From the NCBI RefSeq assembly GCF_018320785.1, contig NC_054885.1, forward strand, positions 10,104,421 to 10,168,420: DNA of 64,000 nt, in the 5' to 3' direction. Made by a program: the position numbers and the translations under genes. Under the pieces are notes generated by a model. The model was not told where the DNA came from. It saw nothing but the letters and a program-made list of their open reading frames with translations, and made no database searches. Source of the DNA: Cheilinus undulatus (lineage: Eukaryota; Chordata; Actinopteri; Labriformes; Labridae). Shown here one piece after another: positions 12,001-23,900 of the stretch (its first letter is position 1; every line of letters starts with the position of its first letter).

Positions 12001-15000
12001 AAGACTCAGTATTGGCAGATATTCAATATTAAAAAATCGGATCGGGATCGGAGGCCAAAAATGCTGATTGGGACAACCCTAGTTATATATTATGAGGAGG
12101 GAATCACAGAGGAACTCATGGTATGGTACAGTTATGGCTCAAGGTAATGATTTGAGCCACAGCGGGTACTACAGTGACTTTAGCCACTTTAGAGAGTTGT
12201 ATTTCTCAGGATCACAAACTCTGCCTCCCTCTAACTCTGCTCGGCTGTGAGTACCAGTTTTTATGAATAAGATGCTCATTTTGATTACGCTTATTTTCAC
12301 ATAGATAACTGTCACATGGCTCAGTCTCATGCTGTGCCTTTAACGCTTTCATGCCATACACACAGAGATACACACACCAACACAATATGCACACGCTAAC
12401 ATTTAGACTCTGGGGCTCCCATCTGCAGAGGATAAAAAGATTCAACACAAACCTGAACTTTTCTCCTACTGCTTTAAGTTCCTCTCTGACCATGGTTCAT
12501 ACATGCATCAATGCTGTCTGTATGTAAACACCTGCTATTGTTCTCACTCTCTTTCTCTCTCCCTCCTTAGCCAGCTGCAGACTGTTAAAAAATGTTTAAT
12601 ACTCCCCTAATATATTTTATCATGGTGATACACCCTAATTATTAAACCTAAGAGTATGAGATCATTGTCAAACCATTTAAAAACATTTGATGAGTGCTGC
12701 AGAAAATGTTAGATTTACTGTTTCTTACTACAGCTGGCAGTGTGTGTCTCTGTGTTGCATACGAAGCTAATGCAGCATATTCAACTAATAAACAAGTAAC
12801 AGTCACTGACTGTCAGTGTGTTTAATTTTTAACATTAAATTATTTATTTATTTATTGCTGTCAAAAATGGCACCCTGACAGGCCAGATAGACTGTTTCAT
12901 ATCATTGTTAATTTTGGCAGCTATTTTTAATTTTAGTTTTAGTCTTTAAATGAAATACAGGTATATAGTAAACCACCACTGGGATTTTCAAAGTAAAAGC
13001 CTGATCAGTTTGTTTATGTGGTCAGACAGCTCATGTTTTCATATGTTACTTTTATTCTGAAGGGTATCTGGGATAGTCCCTCGATTGTTGCAGTAACACA
13101 CAAAGTTGGTCCATGTTTAACTTTCCTTTCATTTCCACTCGAGGTAAATGATTTAAAAAAACCAGATTCTAAGAGATATTAACTCAAATGTGATCTCCAT
13201 CTCTTTCTACATCTTGTTCTCTGCTAAAAAAAAATGTTGTGAATTTCAAACAGATGCATGATGGGAAATAATCTCAAAAGGAATCATATTCTAGTCTTGT
13301 AGTTAGTGACCACCAGTCTTCACAAAATCTCAGTCTGAGACTAAAAACTCAACGGCTTGTTGACAAATTGTCTTTAGATGTGAGAGGGTCTCAGATTTCA
13401 GTCTTTTTAGAGTCTTTAAAAGTTTTAGCAAAGTTTTCTGGTATAAGGCCGGCATAACTTGCATATTTTGGACATTGTCTTCCCAAAAGTTTTTTTTTTT
13501 CTTATTTTTTTTTTTTAACCTTATGTCAAATCGCAATCATGCTAACGTGCTACACTAAGGCGAAATGAAAGTTAATGACATGTCTTCTTTGCTTTTGGAT
13601 GTCAGTATTGTCTTTGCTAGCTTGTTGGTCTGTACTTAAACATGACTGAGCATGAATATAACACAGAAAGCTGCTAGTATGACTGTAATAATTTTTTAAC
13701 CAACAGCAGCTTCTATGGTGGCCCTGAAGGCCAATAGGAATAAATATTTCAAAAGCGCAAAATATATTTCACAAAACAAAAATAAATTTCACAAAACACA
13801 GAAACATTTCACAGAACAAAAATACATTTCACAAAACAAAAATACATTTCTTGGAGCATGCAATAAATTTCACAGAGCACGAAATATATTTCAGGAAACC
13901 GGAAAGGGTAGGACCCTGGTACTTGTCTCTGATTGGAGCATTTCAAGAATCACAGGATATGTATGTCCCTTGTTAAAGCCTTATATCAGCTGAATGTCCT
14001 CTTCCATCCTGGAAAACACTTTAAATTTCGCACTAGATCAGCTATTCTGGTATCCATCGGAAACAAGACATGACTTGGGTTTCATCCAATCAGAGACAAG
14101 TACCAGGATCCTACCCTTTCCGGTTTCCTGAAATATATTTCATGCTCAGTGAAATTTATTTTGTGCTCGATGAAATGTATTTGTGGTTTTTTTTTATAAA
14201 TTTTTGTTCTGTGAAATGTATTTGTGTTTTTTTGTGAAATTTATTTTTGTTCTGTGAAATGTTTTTGTTTTTTTTAAATGTATTTTTGTTCTGTGAAATG
14301 TTTTTGTGTTTTGTGAAATCTATTTGTGTTTTGTGAAATATATTTTGCGCTTTTGAAATATTTATTTTTGTTGGCCTTCAGGGCCACCGTAAGCTTCAGC
14401 ACATACAAAAATTAAAGAAGTTAACATTATAGTGTCATTAATGTATGTTAAATGCTGTTGCTAATACATGTTGTACTACCAATACTACTTAAATGTCCCT
14501 CGACAAAATCAATCAGTCAATCTTTATTTGAATAGCATCTGTTCATAAGCACAGAGTAGCACAAAGAGGGCAAATCTAGACCACACTCTACGATATGAAA
14601 AGATCATCTAGGCTTTTCTCTTTTAGAATTCTGGATCATCTTCAATCTTTATTTCCCTGTTTCTCTTTATCAGGATGAACCAAAACTTCCGTTTGGTTTT
14701 CTTGTTTGATGATGAAGTCTGCTCTGTCTTCCTCAATGAGTTCAGCGATCGTAAACCCCGCCTTCTGCAGTCTCTGGAGGAGCTAGAGGAGGTCGCCGTC
14801 AAGCTTGACTCCATGAATAAGAGAGCGAAGATCTCCAGTGTGGCGGGCAGCTCAGTTGGAGCGGTAGGAGGCATACTCTCCATTGTTGGTTTGGCGTTGA
14901 GTCCTGTAACAGCTGGAGTGTCTTTGGGTCTTACTATGGCAGGTGTGGGGCTCGGTATCACCAGTGGGGTTAATGGGGCTGTCACCACTGCCACAGAGAT

Positions 15001-15565
15001 CGGGGTGAACAGCTCACAGCAAAAGAAAGCTGGTGAGGTCTTCCAGAGGATCATGAAGGACATGCAGAGTCTCCAGGATTATCTGGAGGAGGCCAAAATC
15101 GAGACAAGTCATCTAGATGTAGCTGTGGGAGTGGGCAGGGTGCTTTGCAAAGCTGGCGCCATCGCAAAAGGCATCGATTCACTTGTTTATGCTGCCTCTG
15201 CTTTTAAAGTGCTTGGTCAGGAAGGTAAAGCTGTAGTTACTGCTTCAAGGGTGGCTTCAGATGTCCCAGATATCGGAAAGGCAGCAGCTAAAGGGCCTCT
15301 CATCCTCTCCAATGCCACTAGAGCCGGATTAATCGGGCTCAATGCTGTTTTCCTGGGCATGGATGTCTTCTTCATCTGCAAAGACGGCATCAGTCTGGCC
15401 AAGGGGAGCGAGACTGAATTGTCAAAGATCATCAGAGCCAGAGCTGAGCTTTGGCGCTCAGAGATCGACGCATGGGAGAAGATGCATGATTCCCTAAATG
15501 ATGGTCTGCTGAAATCAGAGAAAAACAAAGCTATCCTGGAGACGCCTTTTTACCCAGAGATGTAA
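9092..15565 (+). CDS. Apolipoprotein L family protein, copy 2 (complete, 4 coding exons)
   Basis: Coding exons are 9092-9105, 9727-10317, 10404-10523 and 14674-15565: 1617 nt, 538 aa. The 5' UTR exon begins at 9038. The start is ATG-TCA-GCT-GCC-AG with an in-frame TAA directly before it; copy 3 uses the parallel ATG-TCA-GCA-TCA-AG. Residues 1-202 form a charged, mostly helical domain containing AVEKLA, ARRICPLLLEFKRD and YQLDRYIQTTQKIC. Residues 203-242 form a linker ending QLKEIR. From Met243 the APOL region follows, with a hydrophobic Gly-rich hairpin (about 295-354, SSVGAVGGILSIVGLALSPV) and a second hydrophobic segment at about 460-477. No signal peptide is visible, so an intracellular membrane-associated role is more likely than a secreted one. 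The APOL similarity is clear by family knowledge; the function of the N-terminal domain is unknown to me. AATAAA at about 15825 is a candidate poly(A) signal. Confidence 0.85.
9270..9375 (+). mobile_element. SINE remnant in APOL copy 2 intron
   Basis: This is a degraded match to the body of the tRNA-derived SINE: 'ttcctgcatgtctctccc', then a 'ccagtttctcactctatcca' stretch. Both parts occur in the same order at 59645-59690. The tRNA-like head is only faintly recognisable. Confidence 0.5.
10594..12081 (+). mobile_element. hAT (ZBED-type) transposon, internally deleted
   Basis: The ends are near-inverted: 'cagggatgtcctgatca' at the left and the complement of 'tagggttgtcccaatca' at the right. 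They are flanked by 8-bp duplications differing at one base (gttctata 10586-10593; gttatata 12082-12089). A reading frame at 11062-11460 gives a hAT transposase fragment with LLDNQPISVVENLGF and ALPELYNKVCDSI, matching the region before the catalytic core of ZBED-type hAT transposases. The element is only about 1.5 kb and most of the transposase is gone, so it is non-autonomous. It sits in the last intron of APOL copy 2. Confidence 0.85.
13717..14388. repeat. Large foldback palindrome with internal minisatellite arms
   Basis: The left arm starts 'ggtggccctgaaggccaa' and the right arm ends with its exact complement. Both arms carry a ~20-bp tandem motif (atttcacaaaacaaaaatac and complement). 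They also share an inner block 'accggaaagggtaggaccctgg', mirrored near 14105-14128. The unpaired centre is only about 100 bp. This looks like a foldback MITE. Transcribed in the copy 2 intron, it would form a long hairpin RNA. Confidence 0.85.
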
Positions 15566-16104
15566 TTGGAAAAAGGAGTTGAAATACAAATTCCGCCTGA
15601 TAAAGTGGGTGGAAAATAGACATAAAAAGAGAAAGTTGTACTATACAGTGTATCTCAGATATCACTGAGTGCCTTTTTGTGTTTGGAGCTTATATATGCA
15701 TCTAATGTGGTTTAAGTGTGAAAATTTAAATACAAATTAAACAGCAAAAGGCTAACTGTTTAAGATCCAAATGTGCATTTGTCTAATTGCTGCAATTTTT
15801 CAATGTTGAAGTTTTTGCATAATAAATGTTATCATTAATGTAATTACTGTATATTTCAAGAGTGCTTTTACCATCATATAGATCTTTGAATCTGAACTGT
15901 TAGTTCAAAAACCAAAAGTGGGTTGCTGAATAATGTGAATGGAAATAAGTCTATGATGTGCTTTTATTTTGAAGGATGTTTCTCCACATTTTCTCTGTCC
16001 TTTCATTTTAAGCTCTTAATACCCCAATTTTTTTTTTATCACGAACATTTGATTATGATTAAAAATGTAAGAATGTAAAGGGATGGTGGATCTTGACATT
16101 AGGC

Positions 16105-16160
16105 CAGTTGAGAACCACTGGTCTAGATCATTGCTTCTCAACCTCCTTAATGAACATTTG
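16105..16160. mobile_element. Abutting ends of two hAT-like MITEs
   Basis: A right terminus 'ccagttgagaaccactg' is followed by the octamer gtctagat and then a left terminus 'cattgcttctcaacc'. The right terminus matches the end of the complete MITE at 54566-54845. The octamer fits that family's target-site pattern (GTCTANAN). Confidence 0.5.
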
Positions 16161-16709
16161 CAACTGAAATGTCCCCTAAAAACTCCAACCACTCAATTTG
16201 ATTTAAAGAGAAATTGGGTAGTATGGAACTTAGAAATATAGGACTGAACAGAGATTGAAAAAACACAAACATGTTAAAGAAGAGAATCATTACAGAAGCC
16301 TGAAGAAGAGATTTATGCCTTCATTTCTATTTTACTCTATTTCCTGTGATAAGTAATTTTTTGTTGTTCTTCAGAGATCCAAAGAAGTTAACTCAATATT
16401 ATCATGGAAAAACAGCATTGCTATGCCAAGTTAACCAGGAAAATGGGTTCTTCAGAAAACACCTTGAAATGTACTCGTTATCATGGCAAAACAGAGCAGA
16501 CTGAAACTGAAGTCTTGCCTTGGACAGAGCTCCATCTCTGAAACACGAAACAGAAAAGCAATCAGTGTGTGTCTCTGCCATTTTCTATGATAAATGTTAC
16601 TTTGAAAAAATGCTCAAAAAACATGAACTATGCATTAAAACTGCTTTTGTGCTACACACTTTTTTAATGTGTCTGTATCTTTGTTATTATCATTGAACAG
16701 CGAGTGTAC

Positions 16710-17050
16710 TGTTGGCAGGCCTGTTCATAGAGCTGACTGGACCCTTAAAAACCCAGAGACTGGCCCTCCTTGGTTGTGATTTACTGATGATATCAAAGTA
16801 TGTGTGTTGGATCTAGCATTGGTGCTAGTGCCCTGGCTAAAAGTGACTTCATTTTGAAGCAGAAAGTGTGTTAAACTATTAACAGGCTCTGATATTGAAA
16901 ATATTTGTCCGTGCTATTTTTAACCTGTTTCAGCACTTCTTCCATCCATTTTTGCCACTTTAGAACTATTAGTGTAGCTGCACGCCCCCCTTTTTGACAT
17001 CTTTCTGCTCAATTTTGCCATACATTTTTTCTGTTAAATTTTCTTTGTAT
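16710..17050 (+). repeat. Interspersed repeat, copy A
   Basis: This closely parallels 39555-39800: 'gactggaccc(ct/tt)..aaaacccagaga', 'tgatttactgatgatatcaa', 'agcattggtgctag'. It probably belongs to a DNA-transposon family whose longer copy is at 39540-40390. No coding potential is seen. Confidence 0.55.
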
Positions 17051-17797
17051 TTATGATCCCAGTCTTTATCAACAGAAGTGCTGAGAAGACATAATTCACA
17101 TTTACTGAACTTCTCAAGATCCTGAAAAAAAAAACTGAAATCAACTCATTGTCAAGGAAAAAGCAGCTTTGTCAGCGCTGTAAGACAAATGAGTCAAGAT
17201 GAAAATTCTATAAATTAATGTCTTTCCTGGGCTTCCATATTAACCTGTGTTAATTTTACTGACTATATTAAGTAACATCTTTTCTCTTCGTGGAGCTACA
17301 ACAACATATTAGTGAGTATTTATCTTAAAAAAAGAACAGAATATGAACCTAAATTCCCAAAATTAAAAAAGAATGAACATGAGGCCCAATGAACTTGAAC
17401 TTTGACCTGTGACTCCAAAAATCAAATAAAATTTTCCTTGATTAAGAGTGAACATTTGCGCAGGTTTGAAAAAATCCTGTCATAGAATTTTTAAATCATC
17501 CTGTTTAAAATTTGCCTGGATGTAGGTACACTCCAGCTACGCCAGTTTGAACGTATAGAAAATATGAAGGTGATCTGAAATCCTATCAAGCATACACTCA
17601 GGAGTTTTATCAAGACCTTTCAAACTAACCCGGTCTGGATTGTGACCTTGAAAACAAGGCTCTGCTTAAAATAACTGAGGTTGTGCAACTACTGCCTCTT
17701 CTTGCTGTGCCTTTACTGCCAAGTGTCAGCCTACCAAATAAACCGGATTTTCAAGCTTGGAACAAAGAGTGAGGTATGTCAGCCCTGCTGATGTCCT

Positions 17798-17805
17798 TAT
17801 ATAAG
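17798..17805 (+). promoter_or_regulatory. TATA box of APOL copy 3
   Basis: TATATAAG lies about 200 bp before the start codon at 18000. It parallels the TATA box of copy 2. The 5' leader between here and 18000 contains a 16-codon upstream frame (17887-17937) and a second short one near 17948. Confidence 0.5.
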
Positions 17806-17999
17806 TGTGACAAAACCTTGTGATAAGGAGATAAAAAAACAGAGGAGTCTCACTTGTTGAAGTTTTGTTAGTAGCCAACTCTGAAGATGCAGTCAACAAC
17901 TAAGATGATTTCTAGCGCATTTACAACACTGATGTAGTTTTATTTGACATGATGAGCCCCTGGAGAACTTAATGAAGAGGGCAAACCAAGAGAAGAAAC

Positions 18000-20900
18000 A
18001 TGTCAGCATCAAGGTAAGGAACTTGAATATCTGGACTACTATTTCAACAACACTTCTACATCCTAATGCAGGCAAACAGAAAGCTACCAAATATGATAAA
18101 ACTGAATTATTTTCAAGTATTTATGAATGTTTCTTTGATTAATAGTCTGCTAATCTGCTTTTTTAAACAATTAAAAAGAAGGTTGGATGGGGAGCAGGTG
18201 GCCTAGTGGTTTAAGGCGCTCCCCATGTATGCGAGCGGCCCCGGCTCGAATCCGGCCTGGGGCCCTTCACTGCATGTCTCTCCCCCATTCTTGACCCTGT
18301 TTCCGACTCTGTCCACTGTCCTCCTCTATCTAATAAATGCCCAAAAATAAATCTTTCAAACAAACAAAAAAAAAAAGGTTGATGAAAATGAATCAGTATT
18401 TTGTTTAACACTTTGCAGCCTTAACATGCCCTGGCACTTATCTAACTTTGTGAGTGCATCAAAACAAATGAAAACTCAGGTGTGACAGTTACTTTATGTA
18501 ATAGCACAGCCAAAAAGATTTATAGTGCCCCCTTGAAATATTCAAAATTCAGTCTTTGAAGTGGGCTTTGCTTGCATGCATTGGAATTAGTTGGTATACT
18601 CAGGGGCGGAGGTTGAAATGCCAAGTATCTGGGGCTAAGGTCAAACCTTGGATGGTTTGATGACATACCTCATGCATTTCATCCCTTTAAAGCCTGACAC
18701 AGAATAAAAGACTCTCAAAATGTAAGACACCCCACACACGACAACAACTAATGACAGATTTAACAGTTTTGTTCTTATGATGCGTGGTGTGCCACGAGAT
18801 GACCAACAGCACACTACACACTAACTGATTAATTCACCAACAACCAAAATATTGTTGTCTAACGCAACTTTAGAATAAACAAGCTTAATGTGGTAAGCTG
18901 TTAGCTATCTACTACACTTACACTGCAAAACCAAAAAAGCCAAGAATAGTCCAAATATTTGTCCTAACTGATTACATAAAATTTGTTCAGTAGTGGAAAT
19001 ATTTCTTTTAGAGTATGACTGAAGTAAAATACATAATTAACATTTTTCTTATCCACTGCAATTTCTCTTCACATCATTCACAAATTTTAATTATGAACAA
19101 TTATGCCACCCAAAGTAAGTAAATTTTATTGACTACAAGTATCAAAGACTGACAGCTTTACTCTTCCATGGAGTTCAGAACATCATCCTTGCTATGTTGA
19201 ACTCAGTCCCCACAGGTGGAACTTCTCTGAGAGGGAAACTTCACTCATGGTGCAAAAGTGTCTAATACCTAAAGGCATTCTAAGAAAAATATGCAGATTA
19301 AGGGATAGTTGTCAAACTATTTGAGTTTAGTTACAAGAAATACTTTGGGTGATCCAGTCATGTTTACTTTAAACTAAAAATGTGTTCCATTAAATCAGAA
19401 ATACAGAGCTGAAATAGCTGTTGTTGATTTTAAATTAACATGTCATTTTTAAACAATCTTTTACTGTTTGGTCTTATAGTGCATTTGGTTAGAAATTTTG
19501 GTCCTACCCCTCACCTTGTCAATTTGATTATGGTCCATTTGATTATCCATCTAACTTTATACTTTACATTTACTATTATTGCCATGGCTGTTTGTTGTGC
19601 TTCCATCTTCAGTCAGCTTGCTTCCTTACTGACTGCAACAGTCTTCTGAGGATAAAGTCACTCAGAAATGGTCCCACTTATCTTCTGTTGAGAAATAACT
19701 ACAGTAAAAGCATATTCAGCAGGTTAAAGTTTAAATATTTAAGTTACTTTGTTCACCTACAGGGGGGCAATAAGCAAGGTCTACATTAAACCTGAGAATG
19801 AACCAAGGACACATTACTGGGCCAACTTTAGAATCAACTTTCAATCTAATATTTTTTACTTTTACTTGAGTAGATTTCTAGACCAGTACTTTTATCTAAG
19901 TAAATTTAAACAGAGTAACAGTAATTTTACTTGGGTACAAAAGTTTTTCAATTTCAGGGGGGCTGTTTGGCACATCTAGCTGGCTCCATAGCACCCACCC
20001 AAATCATTCAAATGTTCAGTTTTTGGATGTGATACTCACAGTTCTATCAAAGAAACTGGTAGGGTTGATCTTTTACAGTTTAGAATGGTATAACAGTTTC
20101 AGTCTGAACACAATTACATGCAAATGTTTTGCTGCAGTCTGCTAACTGTTGACAGGAAAATATCTCACACTCTGATAATCCTCACATTCTGTTTAGCATG
20201 ATAATCCCGGGTGTGGTTAAAACTGCAACTGCTTTACATTTTTTTTTAACAGGAAACTGATGCTTGTTGGCAGGGGCAATGTCAAGACTAGTAATGCTCT
20301 GCTAAGGAAACATAACTAGGCCAACTTTAAAACTCATCACTGGTCTCAGTGTACTCCTTATTTGGCATATTTTTATGCATATTGTTGTCCACTAAAACAG
20401 TTTATATCTTTAACAATATCAAAGATAGGGTGTTTATCAATGTTTTGTAAAAAACTGACCCCTTTGTAAGTTTGTGTTTAATTTGTATCCTCGATTTTTT
20501 TGTATCTTTGCATTTTTTCCCTAAATGGATAGCATAAATTTGCACATTTTATTTTTATTTGACATGTCTTTTAAATATAACAGATATATAACAGATCACT
20601 CTCTAGAAAGTTATTAACATACAATTATATTCTGCATTTTTAGAGAAAAGACGCGGGATGCCATGTTCCGGTACACCATAGAAACCCTCTTCTACATTGA
20701 AAAAGTTAAACAATTCTGTGAGAGCTTCCCTGAATGGATGGATGCAAGAACAACAGAGGTGTTCAAAATGGAGGGAATAAAGACCTCCTACAGCAGGATT
20801 GACCTTGGCATAAACCATATTACCAAGTCAGAGAAAAAGGGAAAAGCCTTCCTGGAATATATGGAGAACAAGGTGACACAGGTGACACGGGAGAGTGTGA

Positions 20901-23900
20901 AAAAACGCCGTGCAAGGCTGGAGAGGGAGTTGGATGCTGTGTTAGCGGAAACTCTGAGCGGCCTAAAGAAGCTCCATTTCTTCCTGGAGGCTGTGGAGAA
21001 GCTGGCGGTCACCTCACTTCATGTGTTTCAGGAGGGGAACCGGGTGTTACAGCTACCACGTGGGGCCAAGCTCGAGCATGTTCAGGTTGTCATAGCTGCT
21101 GCGCGGCGAATCTGCCCTCTGCTCCTCGAGTTCAAAAGAGATGCAAGCGCCTTCTTCCTCCCCAAACTTGATAATGTGGATGTACTGGTGTATCAGCTGG
21201 ACAGATACATCCAGACTACCCAGAAGATCTGTGAAAACTTAAACATGAGGTATCTGGGCCCCACTGTAACATTTTGTTTTTTAATTGTAAATTATAAATA
21301 TAATAAAGAAAATCTTCATTAAAAGAATAAAATATTCATAAGGATTTATGAGGTGTCAAATTTCTGTCCCCCTGTTTAGTCATCTTCCCCTGCAAATGTC
21401 TTCAAATGTTTATGTTAACCTGGATGAGAATTTCACCCATGATGAGGTACAAAGGATGTTCCATCATATTCGTCACCTTACTGACATGAGGTATGTATTG
21501 TGTTACATTGTACTCATACTGAAGAACTTGGAGTTAGCTAAGATGTAGTTTAATACTGCTATTATCACTTACAGTCTAACTTAGGAGCTGAAGTCTTATA
21601 GATAGTTTAAAGCTGACTTTAAACCAACTGACCTGCCCAATTTGAGCCAGGTGGCAGTGGCAATGGTGGCCATGCAAGTTGATGCAGACATCCCTTTTCC
21701 CAGCAACATTTTCTAACTCATTTTGGGGAGGTGTTCCCAGGCCAGAAGGTATCTATAATCCCTCCTGTGAGTTCTGGGCCTGCCCGAGGGTCTCCTCCAA
21801 TTTGGAAATGCCTGGAAGACCTACAAAGGGAGGCTTTCTTAACAGAAGCCTGGACCACCTCAACTGACTCCTTTTGAGGCAGAGGAGCAGCAGCAGAGTA
21901 ATATCTGCATTCTTCAGTATGTCTAATCTTCAAATTCTACATACTTTGTCTTAGCAGCAAACTGTACACTAAGCTTACTCCAGGGCAAATCGCTCCCTTT
22001 CTGATCAACCTTTATATTTCTAAAGCATGAGCTTTGGTCCATCTCCAGTGCATGCCACAAGTGTCCCATTCAAGATAAGTGCCAAGTCAAATTTCAGTGG
22101 AACGTGAAGCCAAAGATCATAGTGATCCAAAGAGGAAGTAGAACACTCAAAGCATCTGGTCAATTTCATACAACACAATCCACAGACTCCCTTTCCAGCA
22201 CCCTTGAATAAACGTACCCTGGGAGACTGAGTAGTTAAATACCCAAACAGTTGGAGCCCACCACCGGGCCACCAACCTGGTCTGCCTTTTCACATGCCCT
22301 GTCCCAGACCTCCATGTGACACTGAAGAGGCAAGTCAGTCACAACAATGTTTAGGCCCTTCAGCACCTCAGGGTGAAGCTAATCTACTCTGAGGAGCTTT
22401 TTAAACAACCTGAGCGACTTTTGGCAAGGATCTAGATAAGGTTTCCCATTGATCACCAGACTCTACAACCTCAGTCGAGGGTGTGTTCGTTGAACCCCTT
22501 AGTTGGAAGGAGCTCCTCAAAGTATACCTTCCACTGTCCAACAACATCCCAGGACCAAGTCAGAATTTTCCCTGTTCCTGCTTTGAACAACTGATGCCAA
22601 GTAGTCTGACAGTTTACCAGAACATTTTTGGGGCCAACTTAAAGCCCTAATCCACAGCCCTCTCCTAACTCCTCTTACATCCAGGTTTTTGCATCTGCAA
22701 CCACTGAAGCTGCACCGTTTTGAGCCACCAAAGACCAAAAGGTCCTCAGGCCCTCTTGACAGATTCCTTCCACTGGTGTGCACAAGTGGATTTGTGGGCT
22801 TCTGCAAGCCCTACAGTCTTCAAACAGCAGTTCCTTCCATTATGGAGGCTTTGAATGTAGATTACTACGACTCCATATCCCCTACTGCTCCCTGAATGCA
22901 ACAGAAATTCTTCCATACATGGAGTTCTAAGAATTCTGACTTTTAAGTTTGACTCTGATTGTTCTGTCCTCTTGATCACTTTTATATGCAAGAGTAAAAT
23001 TTGTATTTTAAGTAATGACATAAATGATAATACTTTAATTTTCTCATCTGTCTTTATCAGGATGGACCCCGACTTCCGGCTGGTGTTCTTGTTCCAGGAT
23101 GTTTCATGTTCTGGCTTTGTCAAGGAGTTTATCAAGCGGCAGCCAAGGATGCTGAACTTCCTGGAAGACCTGGAGAAGACTGCTGTTCAGCTCGACTCCA
23201 TGAATAAGGGGGCAAAGATCTCCAGCACTGTGGGCAGCTCAGTGGGGGCTATCGGAGGGGTGCTTTCCATCATTGGGTTGGCGCTGATCCCAGTAACAGC
23301 TGGAGTGTCTCTGAGTCTCACAATTGCTGGGATGGGGTGCGGTGTTGCTAGTGGACTCAACAGCATCGTTACCACAGCAACAGAGATTGGTGTAAACCGC
23401 ACTCAACAAGATAAAGCCAAAGGAGTCTTCCAGAGGTTCATGGAGGATGTGCAGTATCTCCATGATATTCTGGAGGAGGTCACTAACCAGAACATTGAGA
23501 TAGAGGAAAATCAGTTTGCTTTGGTTGTTGGTGTAGGCAGGATAGCTTGTAAGGTTGGTTCTGTGGGAAACACCATTGATTCTCTTGTTGATGCTGCATC
23601 TGCTGTGAAGCTGTTAAACAGTGAGAAGATGATTGTAAGCACTGGTAAAGTGACTGCTGAGGAAGCTAAAGCTTTACGTAACGTACCCAGGATGGCTGCA
23701 GACGTCCCTGAGTTTGGACAGGCAGCACTTAAAGGCCCACTCGCCCTCTCAAATTTCTCTAGAGGCGGTCTCATTGGGGCCAATGCTTTGTTTCTCGGCA
23801 TGGATGTCTTCTTTATCTATAAAGACAGCATCAGTCTGTCAGAAGGCTGTGAGACCAAAGTCTCACAGTTCCTCAGAGCCAGAGCTGCACTTTGGCGCTC

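Larger units (their letters stand above)
15566..17790. other. 3' flank of APOL copy 2 and spacer
   Basis: No gene is seen. A shared 3' block with copy 1 lies at about 15700-15790, and an upstream-flank block shared with copy 2 at about 16626-16700. MITE ends occur at 16105-16155, and an interspersed repeat shared with 39540-40390 at about 16710-17050. Two related ~35-bp segments near 16385 and 17135 (actcaatattatcatgg / actcattgtcaagg...aaa) suggest another small local duplication. Confidence 0.4.

Noticed and set aside
22972-23061. Upstream extension of the APOL copy 3 frame (30 extra codons before MDPDF)
   Set aside because: It crosses the acceptor tctttatcag|g that is shared by all three copies, so the extension is intronic.
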